NCBI RefSeq assembly: GCF_027568515.1
Contig: NZ_JANKZF010000018.1
Location: 1 to 64,000, forward strand
Source: Arthrobacter sp. HY1533
GTDB lineage: Bacteria > Actinomycetota > Actinomycetes > Actinomycetales > Micrococcaceae
Reading direction: 5' to 3'
Length of the DNA: 64,000 nucleotides
This document shows, in pieces, positions 7,802 to 18,778 of this stretch; position 1 is the stretch's first letter, and each line of letters starts with the position of its first letter. Made by a program: the position numbers and the translations under genes. The notes under the pieces are model-generated. The model was not told the origin of the DNA and ran no database searches. It was given only the letters and a program-made list of their open reading frames with translations.

Positions 7802-8707
7802 ATGTCAGCAAAACGCGCCCCAACGGTATTGCCCATCGCGTCCGGGCTTTGCGTCGTGGTCCTGTGGGCCAGCGCTTTTCCGGCCATCCGGGCCGCCTCC
7901 CCCGAACTGGGCGTCATTGGGCTGTCCCTGGTGCGCTTGCTGGTGGCGGCCGTTGCCCTGCTGGCCCTTGCCCCGTTTCTCAAGGTCCGCCTTCCGGCCC
8001 GCCGGGACCTTCCCCTGATCATCGCCTGCGCATTCTTTGGCATGACCGCCTATCAACTGCTCCTGAATTGGGGCGAACTGTACGTTCCCGCCGGAACAGC
8101 CAGCATTATCGTGGCGTCGGCCCCGCTGGTCAGCGTCGGCATTGCCGCCTATTTCTTCAAGGAACGAATCTCGGGGATCAAGATTGCCGGCAGCGTGGTG
8201 GCAATTGCCGGCGTCGTTCTGGTGTGCCTGGCCCGCACAGGCGTGAGCCTGTCCGCGGCCGTGTGGATCGTGGTTGCCGCGATGGTGGTCCAGGGCATCT
8301 ACCACCCCCTGACCAAGCCACTGCTGCGCCGGTACACGGGCATGGAGGTGGCCACCTACGGGATGGCGTTTGGCACGGTCATGACGGCACCATTTGTCCC
8401 GTGGGGAATTGCTGACATCTTCTCCGCCGGGACGCCCGCCTGGGTTGCTGCCATCTACCTCGGCTTGTTCCCCTCGGCGCTGGGATTTGTACTGTGGGGC
8501 TACGCCGTGGCACGGCTGAACGTGGCCGCCTCAACGTCCCTGCTGTACCTGGTCCCCCCGGTCGCCGTGGCCATCTCCTTCTTTTGGCTTGGCGAAATTC
8601 CCGTTGCCGGTGAACTGGCAGGCGGGGCCGTGGTCATTGCGGGGGTGGTGTGGCTCAGCCAGGGGGAACGGCTCATGGGCCGCCTGAAGGCCACGCCGGT
8701 GAAGTGA
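7802..8707 (+). CDS. EamA-family (DMT superfamily) permease
   Basis: A 301-residue integral membrane protein with about ten hydrophobic helices arranged as two EamA repeats: residues ~10-145 with WASAFPAIRAASPELGVIGLSLVRLL, and ~155-290 with TSLLYLVPPVAVAISFFWLGEIP. It is a drug/metabolite exporter type; the substrate is unknown. The start at 7802 replaces a longer open frame because MSAKRAPT immediately precedes the first helix. Divergent from the HxlR regulator, which probably represses it. Confidence 0.85.
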   Translation: MSAKRAPTVLPIASGLCVVVLWASAFPAIRAASPELGVIGLSLVRLLVAAVALLALAPFLKVRLPARRDLPLIIACAFFGMTAYQLLLNWGELYVPAGTASIIVASAPLVSVGIAAYFFKERISGIKIAGSVVAIAGVVLVCLARTGVSLSAAVWIVVAAMVVQGIYHPLTKPLLRRYTGMEVATYGMAFGTVMTAPFVPWGIADIFSAGTPAWVAAIYLGLFPSALGFVLWGYAVARLNVAASTSLLYLVPPVAVAISFFWLGEIPVAGELAGGAVVIAGVVWLSQGERLMGRLKATPVK

Positions 8708-8848
8708 ATCCCGTTGTCACCCATTCGCGGGACAATTCGTGCCGCAGGCACCTCCGGGACGGCCCTTGTGTCGGTTTCAGACCTAGAGTTCAAGTGTCCG
8801 GGCATCGCAGCCTCTGTGGCCGCGATTGACTCAGCACGAGGAGGGGCC

Positions 8849-9310
8849 GTGAAGAGGACAGACACAATGGAGCTGGCGGAAGCCTGGGGAACCGGTGTGG
8901 CACATCGGCCGGCGGAGGGCCGGGTGCACCATGCGCTGCTGGCAGCCGAACCCGAGCTGGCGGATTTGGTGGCCCGGTGCGTCGAGACAGCGGGCCCCGG
9001 CCACTGTGCGGACCACGGCACAATACAGGCCAGACTGCTGGCCATGTCCTGCACCCAGGTGCAAAACTGGTTCACTGCCCTGCGCCGCCCTACCGATGCC
9101 GCCCTTGTGGCCAGCATGGCGGCCCGGGACGGCTTCACGGAGCAGACGCTCTGGGACTTCCTCACCGGGGACCCCGGAAAGATTGCCGTTCATAACCGGC
9201 TGGTCCAGTTGCTTGACTCGGAGCTGGTGGAGGAAATCGTGGTTGGTTCCATCCGCCAGGGTTTCCACACCCCGGCCGACAGGCCATCGCGGACCGTTCA
9301 GCCACGGTGA
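8849..9310 (+). CDS. Hypothetical protein, possible helix-turn-helix
   Basis: A 153-residue protein I do not recognise. The start is a GTG behind a very good ribosome site (GAGGAGGGG, 8839-8846); a longer open frame begins at 8714 but has no such site. The middle segment (IQARLLAMSCTQVQNWFTAL then RRPTDAALVASMAARDGF) resembles a Cro/XRE-like helix-turn-helix followed by the helix that usually reads rPs..l...iA. This is a weak inference. It is soluble, with no signal peptide or membrane helix. The stop codon is part of a 12-bp inverted-repeat arm. Confidence 0.55.
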   Translation: MKRTDTMELAEAWGTGVAHRPAEGRVHHALLAAEPELADLVARCVETAGPGHCADHGTIQARLLAMSCTQVQNWFTALRRPTDAALVASMAARDGFTEQTLWDFLTGDPGKIAVHNRLVQLLDSELVEEIVVGSIRQGFHTPADRPSRTVQPR

Positions 9311-9363
9311 ACTTGCAGTAGTGGCCCGTCCCGGAGCCGAAATCGGCAACAACTGCAAGTTCA
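9308..9363. terminator. Inverted repeat between convergent genes
   Basis: TGAACTTGCAGT (9308-9319) and ACTGCAAGTTCA (9352-9363) are perfect 12-bp arms around a 32-nt insert that itself can fold (GCCGA/TCGGC). The left arm begins with the TGA stop of the upstream gene. Its position between two convergent genes suggests a bidirectional terminator, but no U-run is present. Confidence 0.5.
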
Positions 9364-9371
9364 AGCAGAGG

Positions 9372-10106
9372 TCACTTGGCCGGGAACGCCGACGGCCAGG
9401 GCAGCAGCATGGGAAGCTCAACGGAATCGGCGGCGGCCTCGGCGCGCAGGCTGCCCATGGTGGGCGTGCGGCCGGCGAGCCAGGCGGTGATGTCGGTCAG
9501 CATGCCGGAGACGGACACGGCATTGGAGCCGTCGCCCACGGTCATGGGCGGCAGGGCCAGCGGCAGCAGCTTCAGGCGCAGCCCGTCCGGCACGCGCGCG
9601 GACAGGAAGTCGATCAGGTAGAGGCAGAATTCCTTCGACCATGTCTCGGGCCCGCGGCCCAACTGGAGGTCGGCCAGGTGGATGACGAGCTCGCGCCAGT
9701 ACGCCAAGGCACCGTCGCGGACCACGCCGTCGCGGTAGCTGATGGGCAGGGACCACTGATCCTCGTCGAGCCCGTCCAGAACCGTCAGGGCGCGGGTGAA
9801 TGCGCTGGAAATGTACTCGCGGTGCTCCTGGGCTGAGTGTCCGGCGTTCATCTCGATGGCCTGCGTGCGGCCGCCGGGGCCGCCGTCGTAGAACTCGATC
9901 TTTTCCCCGCGCAGCGCGTACTCCGCCTGCCGTGCCACGGCGTTGGAGACGTGGGCGATGTGCGCGAGCACGTGCCCGCGCGTCCAGCCGGGCAGCTCCG
10001 TGGGGGCCAGGACGTCGGCGTCCGTGAGTCCCCCAAGCTTTGAGCCCACATTGTCCGCCGCAGCCTTGAGGCGTTCCATGAGCTGTGCATTAGAAATATC
10101 AGTCAT
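9372..10106 (-). CDS. Mycothiol-dependent maleylpyruvate isomerase family protein
   Basis: A 244-residue member of the MDMPI/DinB-like superfamily. The N-terminal four-helix bundle includes LPGWTRGHVLAHIAHVSNAV, with the conserved histidines that bind the divalent metal, and a C-terminal MDMPI_C-like segment. Characterised relatives isomerise maleylpyruvate using mycothiol, but most members have unknown substrates and there are no aromatic-degradation genes nearby. It lies downstream of argH, separated by a strong hairpin, so it is probably independent. Confidence 0.8.
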   Translation of the reverse strand: MTDISNAQLMERLKAAADNVGSKLGGLTDADVLAPTELPGWTRGHVLAHIAHVSNAVARQAEYALRGEKIEFYDGGPGGRTQAIEMNAGHSAQEHREYISSAFTRALTVLDGLDEDQWSLPISYRDGVVRDGALAYWRELVIHLADLQLGRGPETWSKEFCLYLIDFLSARVPDGLRLKLLPLALPPMTVGDGSNAVSVSGMLTDITAWLAGRTPTMGSLRAEAAADSVELPMLLPWPSAFPAK

Positions 10107-10122
10107 GAACCCAGCCTAGAGC

Positions 10123-10161
10123 AGGAAATGCCCGCATCCACCACGGATGCGGGCATTTCCT
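10123..10161 (-). terminator. argH terminator hairpin
   Basis: A perfect 17-bp stem (10123-10139 with 10145-10161) with a 5-nt loop lies 28 nt beyond the argH stop on the minus strand and ends the argGH transcript before the MDMPI gene. Confidence 0.75.
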
Positions 10162-10189
10162 TGTGCACACCAGCTGCGTTCGACGCGGG

Positions 10190-11626
<1,437 letters not shown>

Positions 11627-12832
11627 CTACTGTCCTGCGACGCGCTGGTCGCGGGTGGAAGCAACCTTGGAAGACATGCCCCACAGCTCGATGAAGCCCT
11701 TGGCCTGCGACTGGTCGAAGGTGTCGCCGGTGTCGTAGGTGGCCAAATCGAAGTCGTAGAGGGAGGTCTCGGAGCGGCGGCCGTTCACGATGGCCTGGCC
11801 ACCGTGGAGGGTCATGCGGATGTCGCCGGAGACGTACTTCTGGGTGTCTTCGATGAAGGAGTCCAAGGAGCGCTTCAGCGGGGAGAACCACTGGCCGTCG
11901 TAAACCAGCTCGGCCCAGCGCTGGCTGACAGTTGCCTTGAAGCGGGCCTGCTCGCGCTCCAGGGTGATGTCTTCGAGGTGCTTGTGGGCGGTGATGAGGG
12001 CCATGGCGCCGGGGGCTTCGTAGATTTCGCGGCTCTTGATGCCAACGAGGCGGTCCTCGACGACGTCGATGCGGCCAACACCCTGGGCGCCTGCGCGGCG
12101 GTTCAGTTCCTGGATGGCCTGCAGCGGGGAAACCTTGATGCCGTCAATGGCAACGGGCACGCCCTGGTGGAAGGAGATGATGACCTCGTCCGGTGCCGGC
12201 GGGAATTCCGGGGTGGCCGTGTAGTCGTAAATGTCCTTGGTGGGGGCATTCCAGATGTCTTCCAGGTAGCCGGTTTCGACGGCACGGCCCCAGACGTTCT
12301 GGTCAATCGAGTACGGGTTCTTCTTGGTGGTCTCGATGGGCAGGTTGTTGGCCTCGGCGTAGGCAATGGCCTTGTCGCGGGTCAGGGCCAGGTCGCGGAC
12401 GGGTGCAATGCACTTCAGGTCCGGGCCCAGGGTCTGGATGCCGACCTCAAAGCGGACCTGGTCGTTGCCCTTGCCGGTGCAGCCGTGGGCAACAGTGGTG
12501 GCGCCGAATTCGCGGGCAGCCTTGACCAGGTGCTTGACGATCACGGGGCGGGAGATGGCCGAAACCAGCGGGTAGTGGCCCTGGTAGAGGGCGTTGGCCT
12601 TCAGGGTGGGCATGGCGTATTCGTTGGCGAACTCGTCGCGTGCGTCTGCAACGTAGGCTTCGACGGCGCCGCAGCCCAGGGCGCGCTGGCGGATGTCCTC
12701 GAGGGACTCGCCACCCTGTCCAACGTCAACGGCCACGGCAATAACCTCGGCCCCGGTTGCTTCACCGATCCAGCCAATGGCCACGGACGTGTCAAGGCCG
12801 CCGGAGTAGGCCAATACAATGCGCTCAGTCAC
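11627..12832 (-). CDS. argG: Argininosuccinate synthase
   Basis: Joins citrulline and aspartate using ATP. It is 401 residues long, with the N-type ATP-binding loop AYSGGLDTS at residues 9-17 and the conserved stretch KGNDQVRFE. The start is a GTG with AAGGGAGAG upstream. The ~70-nt leader contains a strong ArgR-type dyad at 12894-12907. It is followed after 6 nt by argH. Together argGH form a unit separate from argC-J-B-D-F-R. Confidence 0.97.
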   Translation of the reverse strand: MTERIVLAYSGGLDTSVAIGWIGEATGAEVIAVAVDVGQGGESLEDIRQRALGCGAVEAYVADARDEFANEYAMPTLKANALYQGHYPLVSAISRPVIVKHLVKAAREFGATTVAHGCTGKGNDQVRFEVGIQTLGPDLKCIAPVRDLALTRDKAIAYAEANNLPIETTKKNPYSIDQNVWGRAVETGYLEDIWNAPTKDIYDYTATPEFPPAPDEVIISFHQGVPVAIDGIKVSPLQAIQELNRRAGAQGVGRIDVVEDRLVGIKSREIYEAPGAMALITAHKHLEDITLEREQARFKATVSQRWAELVYDGQWFSPLKRSLDSFIEDTQKYVSGDIRMTLHGGQAIVNGRRSETSLYDFDLATYDTGDTFDQSQAKGFIELWGMSSKVASTRDQRVAGQ

Positions 12833-12893
12833 TTTTTCTCTCCCTTTGTGTGTTGCTGGTCAAACGTGTGTTTCCCGTTGCACACCAGCATAG

Positions 12894-12907
12894 TGCATGA
12901 TTATGCA
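12894..12907. promoter_or_regulatory. Candidate ArgR operator (ARG box) upstream of argG
   Basis: TGCAT (12894-12898) and ATGCA (12903-12907) form a perfect dyad around GATT, in an otherwise AT-rich patch 60-75 bp upstream of the argG start. The size and base content fit half an ARG box, and argR is in the same cluster. Possible promoter hexamers overlap it (minus-strand CATAAT or TATGCT). The assignment is inferred from position and symmetry. Confidence 0.5.
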
Positions 12908-13106
12908 TTCTTGCTAAAAGATATTCACGGCGCGCCCGAAGCCCCCGTTCGGCGCGGGGACAGCCCCCGAAAACACCACAGGGCGGCGGCCGGCCTGCTG
13001 GCGCCGCACACGGAATCTGGGGCAAGATGGACGGCGAACAGATGTGGCCTGCCGCTTGGACGGCACGGGCCCAACATTAGCCGCGAAGCCCGGAGGATTT
13101 TCGAAA

Positions 13107-14564
13107 ATGCCCGCAGATGAAGCAAGCCCCGCACCAGCCGCAGCAGCAGATGACCGGCGCATTCCGCGGCTGGCCAACGTGCCGGTCTTCACCGAGTACA
13201 TGAGCCAAGGCTGGGGAACCCCTGACCGGACTCCCCCGGTGGTGGCCGGGGCCGCCGAGGCCGCGGGCCACCACCGCACCCGCCTTTCCGGCAAGTTCCC
13301 CGGCCAGGCGCTCGTGATTGGCGCAGGCACGGCGCCGGTGCGCGCCAACGACACCTTCTACGACTTCCGCCCCGACTCGGACTTCTACTGGCTCAGCGGC
13401 GCCTCCATCGAAGGTGCCGTGCTGGTCATGGCACCCTCCGGCAGCTCCCACGACGCCACATTGTTCATACCGGCGCCGTTCTACCCCGGAGACCCCCAGT
13501 TCTTCGCCAACGCAGCCCACGGCGAGCTGTGGGTGGGCTCGGCCCCCGACTTCGCCGACTGGCAGGATGCCCTGTCCCTGCCCGTGAAGCCCCTCACCGA
13601 GCTCGACGCCGGCATCACCGCGGCCATGCGCGCCGCCAACGGCACCCTTGCCGCGGGCGTCGTCGCCGCCGATCTGCGCAGCCGCCATGGCCTTTCCGCA
13701 GGCAAGGAGCTGGGCAGCACCCTGGCAGCGCTGCGCATGGTCAAGGACGACTGGGAAATTGCCCAGCTGCGTGAGGCCGTGGACCACACGGTCGCAGGCT
13801 TTGCCGAGGTGGTGGGTGAAATTCCCGCGGCCATCCGGGGCGGCGGGGAACGCTGGCTGCAGGGCACCTTTGACCGCCACGCACGCACGCACGGAAACGG
13901 GGTTGGCTACGCCACGATCGTGGGCAGCGGCAAGCACGCACCCACCCTGCACTGGGTCCGCTGCGACGGGCCGGTACTGGAGGACAAGGTGCTGCTGCTG
14001 GACATGGGCGTGGAGGCGAACAGCTTCTACACGGCCGATGTCACGCGCACCTTCCCGGGGTCCGGCACCTTCAGCCCCATCCAGCGCCAGGTCCACGACC
14101 TCGTGGAAAAGTCGCACCGCGCCGGCCTGGCCGCAGTGGGCCCGGGGCGGCCGTGGACTGACTTCCACCATGCCTCCATGGAGGTCATCGCCAACGGTCT
14201 CAACGACTGGGGGCTGCTGCCGGTCTCCGTGGACGAGGCCCTCTCCCCCAACGGCCAGCACCACCGCCGCTACCTGGTGTGCGGCGTGGGCCACCACCTG
14301 GGCCTGGACGTGCACGACTGTGCGCAGTCAACCCACGAGAACTACCAGGGTGCCACCATGGCGCCCGGGATGGTCTTGGCTGTGGAGCCGGGCCTGTACT
14401 TCCACGAGCACGATCTCACGCTCCCGCCGGAACTGCGCGGCATTGGCGTGCGCCTTGAGGACAACGTCCTCATCACCGCCACCGGTTCCGAGGTCATCTC
14501 GGACGCCCTGCCCATCACCGCCACGGGCATCGAAGCCTGGATGGCCCAGGCCCAGAAGCGCTAA
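13107..14564 (+). CDS. pepP: Xaa-Pro aminopeptidase (M24B, aminopeptidase P)
   Basis: Removes N-terminal residues that precede proline. The 485-residue protein has an N-terminal AMP_N-type domain (~35-215) and a C-terminal pita-bread domain. The dinuclear metal ligands are visible as the Asp pair in LLLDMGVEANSFYTADVTRTF, His in GVGHHLGLDVHD, Glu in AVEPGLYFHE and Glu in GVRLEDNVLI. The start at 13107 is preferred over the longer frame because GGAGG (13092-13096) precedes it. It lies on the plus strand inside the arginine cluster, between argG and argR, an insertion in the usual order. Confidence 0.93.
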   Translation: MPADEASPAPAAAADDRRIPRLANVPVFTEYMSQGWGTPDRTPPVVAGAAEAAGHHRTRLSGKFPGQALVIGAGTAPVRANDTFYDFRPDSDFYWLSGASIEGAVLVMAPSGSSHDATLFIPAPFYPGDPQFFANAAHGELWVGSAPDFADWQDALSLPVKPLTELDAGITAAMRAANGTLAAGVVAADLRSRHGLSAGKELGSTLAALRMVKDDWEIAQLREAVDHTVAGFAEVVGEIPAAIRGGGERWLQGTFDRHARTHGNGVGYATIVGSGKHAPTLHWVRCDGPVLEDKVLLLDMGVEANSFYTADVTRTFPGSGTFSPIQRQVHDLVEKSHRAGLAAVGPGRPWTDFHHASMEVIANGLNDWGLLPVSVDEALSPNGQHHRRYLVCGVGHHLGLDVHDCAQSTHENYQGATMAPGMVLAVEPGLYFHEHDLTLPPELRGIGVRLEDNVLITATGSEVISDALPITATGIEAWMAQAQKR

Positions 14565-14571
14565 CCGCCGC

Positions 14572-14667
14572 GGTGGTTGAACCGACCCGGTGGTTGAACC
14601 GACCCGGTGGTTGAGCCTGTCGAAACCTGGTCTCGACAGGCCCTTGGTCTCGACAGGCTCGACCACC
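14572..14667. repeat. Dispersed-repeat cluster between pepP and argR
   Basis: Two tandem 17-bp units GGTGGTTGAACCGACCC (14572-14588, 14589-14605) lead into a full element (14606-14627), a truncated inverted copy (14628-14643) and a full inverted copy (14646-14667). The two full copies can pair as a ~22-bp stem, so the cluster may also end transcription of the convergent pepP and argR. Confidence 0.8.
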
Positions 14668-14679
14668 GCAGTCGTCCGG

Positions 14680-15216
14680 CTACGCCCCGGAGCCGGACTC
14701 CGCCGCGAACTGCAGGAAGCGCTCGGCAACTTCCGCCCCGCCGAGCGCGTCGCGGGTGATGACCATGACTGTGTCATCGCCCGCGATCGTGCCCAGGATG
14801 GACGGCATGACCGAGTGGTCGATCGCCAGGGCCAGGAAGTTGGCAGCCCCCGGGGGTGTGCGCAGCACGGCAATGTTGGCCGAGCCCTCGGCCGTGACCA
14901 GCAATTCCCCGCAGAGGCGAACCAGTCGGGTGTCCAGGAGCTCCTGGGATGAGGCCGAATGCACGCCGCGTTCCCCGCCCTCGCGCGGCAGGGCGTAGAT
15001 GAGCCCGCCGTCCTTGCCGCGCACGCGGACGGCGCGCAGCTCCACGAGGTCCCGGGACAGTGTCGCCTGCCCCACCACGAGGCCGTCGTCGGCCAGCAGG
15101 CCCGCCAGCTCGGCCTGGGACCGCACAGCACGGCTGGCCAGCAGGGCCGACACGCGTGCCTGCCGCGCAGTCTTCGTGGCCGGCATGCCGGCCGGCTGGG
15201 ATGGGGCCTTTGCCAT
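14680..15216 (-). CDS. argR: Arginine repressor ArgR
   Basis: Arginine-responsive repressor of the biosynthetic genes; it works as a hexamer on ARG boxes. The 178-residue protein has an N-terminal winged helix (ARQARVSALLASRAVRSQAELAGLLADDG...QATLSRDLVELRAVRVR) and a C-terminal oligomer/arginine-binding domain with the aspartate pair in IAGDDTVMVI. The ATG at 15216 is chosen because it lies two bases after the argF stop; a longer open frame runs back into argF. Autoregulation through the argC promoter is expected. Confidence 0.95.
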   Translation of the reverse strand: MAKAPSQPAGMPATKTARQARVSALLASRAVRSQAELAGLLADDGLVVGQATLSRDLVELRAVRVRGKDGGLIYALPREGGERGVHSASSQELLDTRLVRLCGELLVTAEGSANIAVLRTPPGAANFLALAIDHSVMPSILGTIAGDDTVMVITRDALGGAEVAERFLQFAAESGSGA

Positions 15217-15218
15217 GG

Positions 15219-16196
<978 letters not shown>

Positions 16197-17489
16197 CTAG
16201 GCGCTCTTTTCCGGGTTTTGGGCGGCTGCTGTGGCAGTGGCGATGAGGGCGGGCAGTGCCGCCAGGAACGAGCGGGCCTGCTCCGCCGTGAGGTTCAGCG
16301 GGGGCGCCAGGCGGATGGTGTTGGGGCGCGGGGCGTTGACGATGAAGCCGGCCTCGAGTGCGGCAGTGACCACCCCGGCGGCGATGTCCTCGGTGAGGTC
16401 AAAGCCGATCAGGAGGCCGAACGCCCGGACGTCGGCCACGCCGTCGACCTTGGCCAGGCCCTCGGCGAAGACTGCGCTGACGGCTGCCACATTGGCCAGC
16501 ACATTCTGCGTTTCCAGGACATGCAGGGTGGCCAGGGCCGCGGCGGTGGCCACGGGGTTGCCGCCGAAGGTGGTGCCGTGCTGGCCGGCGCTGAGCAGCC
16601 GGGAGGGGCCCTCGCCGAATGTGACGACGGCGCCGATCGGGAAGCCGCCGCCCAGGCCCTTGGCCAGGGTCATGGCGTCGGCGGTTTCGCCGTCGGGCAG
16701 GCCCACGAACCAGCTGCCCGTGCGGCCCACGCCGGTCTGGACCTCGTCGAGGATCAGCAGGGCGCCGTGTTCGCGGGTCAGCTCACGGGCAGCCTTGAGG
16801 TATTCGGCGGAGAGGGGGCGCACGCCCGCCTCGCCCTGGATGGGTTCGATGACCAGGGCCGCCACGGAGCTGTCCATGGCGTCGCGCAGGGCCTCGATGT
16901 CGTTGAAGGCGATGTGGCGAACGCCGGCGGGCATGGGCTCGAATGGTTCACGGTAGGCGGCCTTGGCGGTCATGGCCAGCGCTCCCATGGTCCGGCCGTG
17001 GAAGCCTCCCTCGAGGGCAAGGATGGTGGGGCGTTCCTTGCCGCCGTGGGAGCGGGCCAGCTTGAACGCGGCCTCGTTGGCTTCAGTTCCGGAGTTGGCG
17101 AAGAACACCTTGGAGCCGGCAGGGGCCGCGCTGAGCTCGAGCAGCTTCTCCGCGAGGGCGATCTGGGTGGGGCTCGTGAAGAAATTGGAGACGTGGCCCA
17201 GTGTGGCCAGCTGGCTGGAAATGACGGAGGTGACGAAGGGGTGTGCGTGGCCCAGTGCGTTGACGGCGATGCCGCCGAGCAGGTCCAAGTATTCCTTGCC
17301 GTCGGCGTCCCACACGAGGGCCCCGGCGCCGCGGACCAGGACACGCTGCGGGCTGCCGAAGACACCCATGAGTGATTCCTTGTAGCGGGACAGCCACTGC
17401 TCGCCGGTGCCGGTTCCGGTGACGGCTGCGGCGTTGGCGTTGGCCAACTCGGCTGCCTGCTGGCCGTCGTTCTGCTTGTTCTCAGTCAT
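16197..17489 (-). CDS. argD: Acetylornithine aminotransferase
   Basis: PLP enzyme converting N-acetylglutamate semialdehyde to N-acetylornithine. It is a 430-residue class III aminotransferase with the PLP lysine in LAKGLGGGFPIGA and ILDEVQTGVGRTG just before it. The first ~30 residues are a variable extension. Its ATG overlaps the argB stop by one base (TAATG), indicating translational coupling. It may also serve the diaminopimelate pathway (succinyl-DAP aminotransferase activity), a known dual role in the family. Confidence 0.96.
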   Translation of the reverse strand: MTENKQNDGQQAAELANANAAAVTGTGTGEQWLSRYKESLMGVFGSPQRVLVRGAGALVWDADGKEYLDLLGGIAVNALGHAHPFVTSVISSQLATLGHVSNFFTSPTQIALAEKLLELSAAPAGSKVFFANSGTEANEAAFKLARSHGGKERPTILALEGGFHGRTMGALAMTAKAAYREPFEPMPAGVRHIAFNDIEALRDAMDSSVAALVIEPIQGEAGVRPLSAEYLKAARELTREHGALLILDEVQTGVGRTGSWFVGLPDGETADAMTLAKGLGGGFPIGAVVTFGEGPSRLLSAGQHGTTFGGNPVATAAALATLHVLETQNVLANVAAVSAVFAEGLAKVDGVADVRAFGLLIGFDLTEDIAAGVVTAALEAGFIVNAPRPNTIRLAPPLNLTAEQARSFLAALPALIATATAAAQNPEKSA

Positions 17490-18388
17490 TAGCTTTCATC
17501 CTCATCCGGGAAAATCTGGGTCCCAATCCCTGCAAAAGTCATCAATTCCAGCAGCACCGAGTGGGCGCTGCGCCCGTCCACGACGGCGGCACGGGCCACC
17601 CCGCCGTCCACGGCCGCCAGGCAGGCGGCCATCTTCGGGATCATGCCGGACTCCAGCGAGGGCAGCATCTCGCGCAGGGCGCCCGCGCCAATCTCGCTCA
17701 ACAGCGAGGACTTGTCCGGCCAGTTCGAGTACAGGCCTTCGACGTCGGTCAGCACCACCAGGCGCGAGGCGTTCAGCGCGATGGCCAGGGCGGCCGCGGC
17801 GGTGTCGGCGTTGACGTTCAGCACGGTGGAGGCGTCCCCCACCTCCGGGGCAACCGTGGAAATGACCGGGATGCGCCCGGCCTCCAGGAGGTCCAGGATG
17901 GCGCCCGGGTTCACGCCCACCACCTCGCCCACGAGGCCCAGGTCCACCGGCAGCCCGTCCACAATGGTGCCGGTGCGCTCCGCCTGCAGCAGTGCGCCGT
18001 CCTCGCCGGAAAGTCCGACGGCGTACGGCCCGTGTTCGTTGATCAGGCCCACGAGTTCGCGACCAACCTGGCCCGTGAGCACCATGCGCACCACGTCCAT
18101 GGCTTCCGGGGTGGTGACGCGCAGCCCGCCCTTGAATTCGCTTTGGATGTCCAGGCGCTTGAGCATGGCGTTGATCTGCGGACCGCCGCCGTGCACCACC
18201 ACGGGCCGGATGCCCACGTGGTGCATGAACACAATGTCCTCGGCGAAAGCACGTCGCAGCTCGTCGTTGATCATGGCGTTGCCGCCGTACTTGACCACCA
18301 CCACGGTGCCGGCAAACTTCTGGATCCACGGCAGCGCCTCAATCAGCGTGCCAGCCTTGTCCTGTGCGGTTTCCACCGAAGACATCAT
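17489..18388 (-). CDS. argB: Acetylglutamate kinase
   Basis: Phosphorylates N-acetylglutamate, usually the arginine-feedback step. The 299-residue amino-acid kinase fold shows [10 protein letters not shown] near residue 30, [11 protein letters not shown] and the C-terminal GMIPKM motif. An N-terminal helix (residues 1-25) precedes the core, as in arginine-sensitive hexameric enzymes, so feedback control is likely. Two adjacent ATGs are possible starts; the AAAGG upstream favours the first. A 390-bp gap with a large inverted repeat separates it from argJ. Confidence 0.96.
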   Translation of the reverse strand: MMSSVETAQDKAGTLIEALPWIQKFAGTVVVVKYGGNAMINDELRRAFAEDIVFMHHVGIRPVVVHGGGPQINAMLKRLDIQSEFKGGLRVTTPEAMDVVRMVLTGQVGRELVGLINEHGPYAVGLSGEDGALLQAERTGTIVDGLPVDLGLVGEVVGVNPGAILDLLEAGRIPVISTVAPEVGDASTVLNVNADTAAAALAIALNASRLVVLTDVEGLYSNWPDKSSLLSEIGAGALREMLPSLESGMIPKMAACLAAVDGGVARAAVVDGRSAHSVLLELMTFAGIGTQIFPDEDES

Positions 18389-18603
18389 GTTTTACCTTTC
18401 AATCCTGTTGTGTACTGCAATCACTGCTTCGCACCCGCCTCCCGGCGGAGGACCGGGATTCCCTCGGCCGCTTTCCGGCCAATCGGCCGCGGGCGGCCTC
18501 GGCCTCCCTGACGCGGCCTACGGAAACCCCGGCTCCCCCGCCGTCCGGCTCACGCTGCCGGCGTTTCCAACTCCCGTGGCACCCAAGCCGACCGTTGCTG
18601 CCA

Positions 18604-18706
18604 GGCGACTGGGCCGGCATTTTTGTAGCCCGGCGTAAAGGAGACGCCAAAGGCCGCTAGCGGCCGACGTGTCGGATAGCCGGGCGGAAAATGCCGGACA
18701 GTCGCC
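18604..18706. repeat. 103-bp compound inverted repeat
   Basis: Concentric arms: GGCGACTG (18604-18611) with CAGTCGCC (18699-18706), CCGGCATTTT (18614-18623) with AAAATGCCGG (18688-18697), and GCCCGGC (18628-18634) with GCCGGGC (18679-18685). The centre holds the perfect palindrome GGCCGCTAGCGGCC (18652-18665). It resembles a REP/MITE-type element or a mobile-element relic. Confidence 0.75.
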
Positions 18707-18744
18707 GGACCCAACCACGGGGACCCGGGGTCTCTGGGTCTCTG

Positions 18745-18766
18745 GGTCTCGACAAGCTCGACCACC
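18745..18766. repeat. Dispersed repeat copy downstream of argJ
   Basis: GGTCTCGACAAGCTCGACCA followed by CC, a variant of the element at 14646-14667, preceded by short GGGTCTCT tandem units. It lies 12 bp beyond the argJ stop. Confidence 0.75.
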
Positions 18767-18778
18767 GGCGCCACCGGG

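Larger units (their letters stand above)
18389..18778. other. 390-bp non-coding gap between argB and argJ
   Basis: Apart from the inverted repeat (18604-18706) and a dispersed-repeat copy (18745-18766) I see no gene here. Open frames cross the gap, but they are repeat-encoded or lack ribosome sites. It is unusual because the other arg genes overlap or almost touch. Confidence 0.7.

Noticed and set aside
14572-14667. CRISPR array from the tandem 17-bp units
   Set aside because: Only two identical units with no spacers and no cas genes; they are variants of a dispersed element.
18364-18778. Open frames crossing the argB-argJ gap
   Set aside because: They lie within the inverted repeat or repeat copy, have no ribosome site and unnatural residue content, and several frames are open at once.
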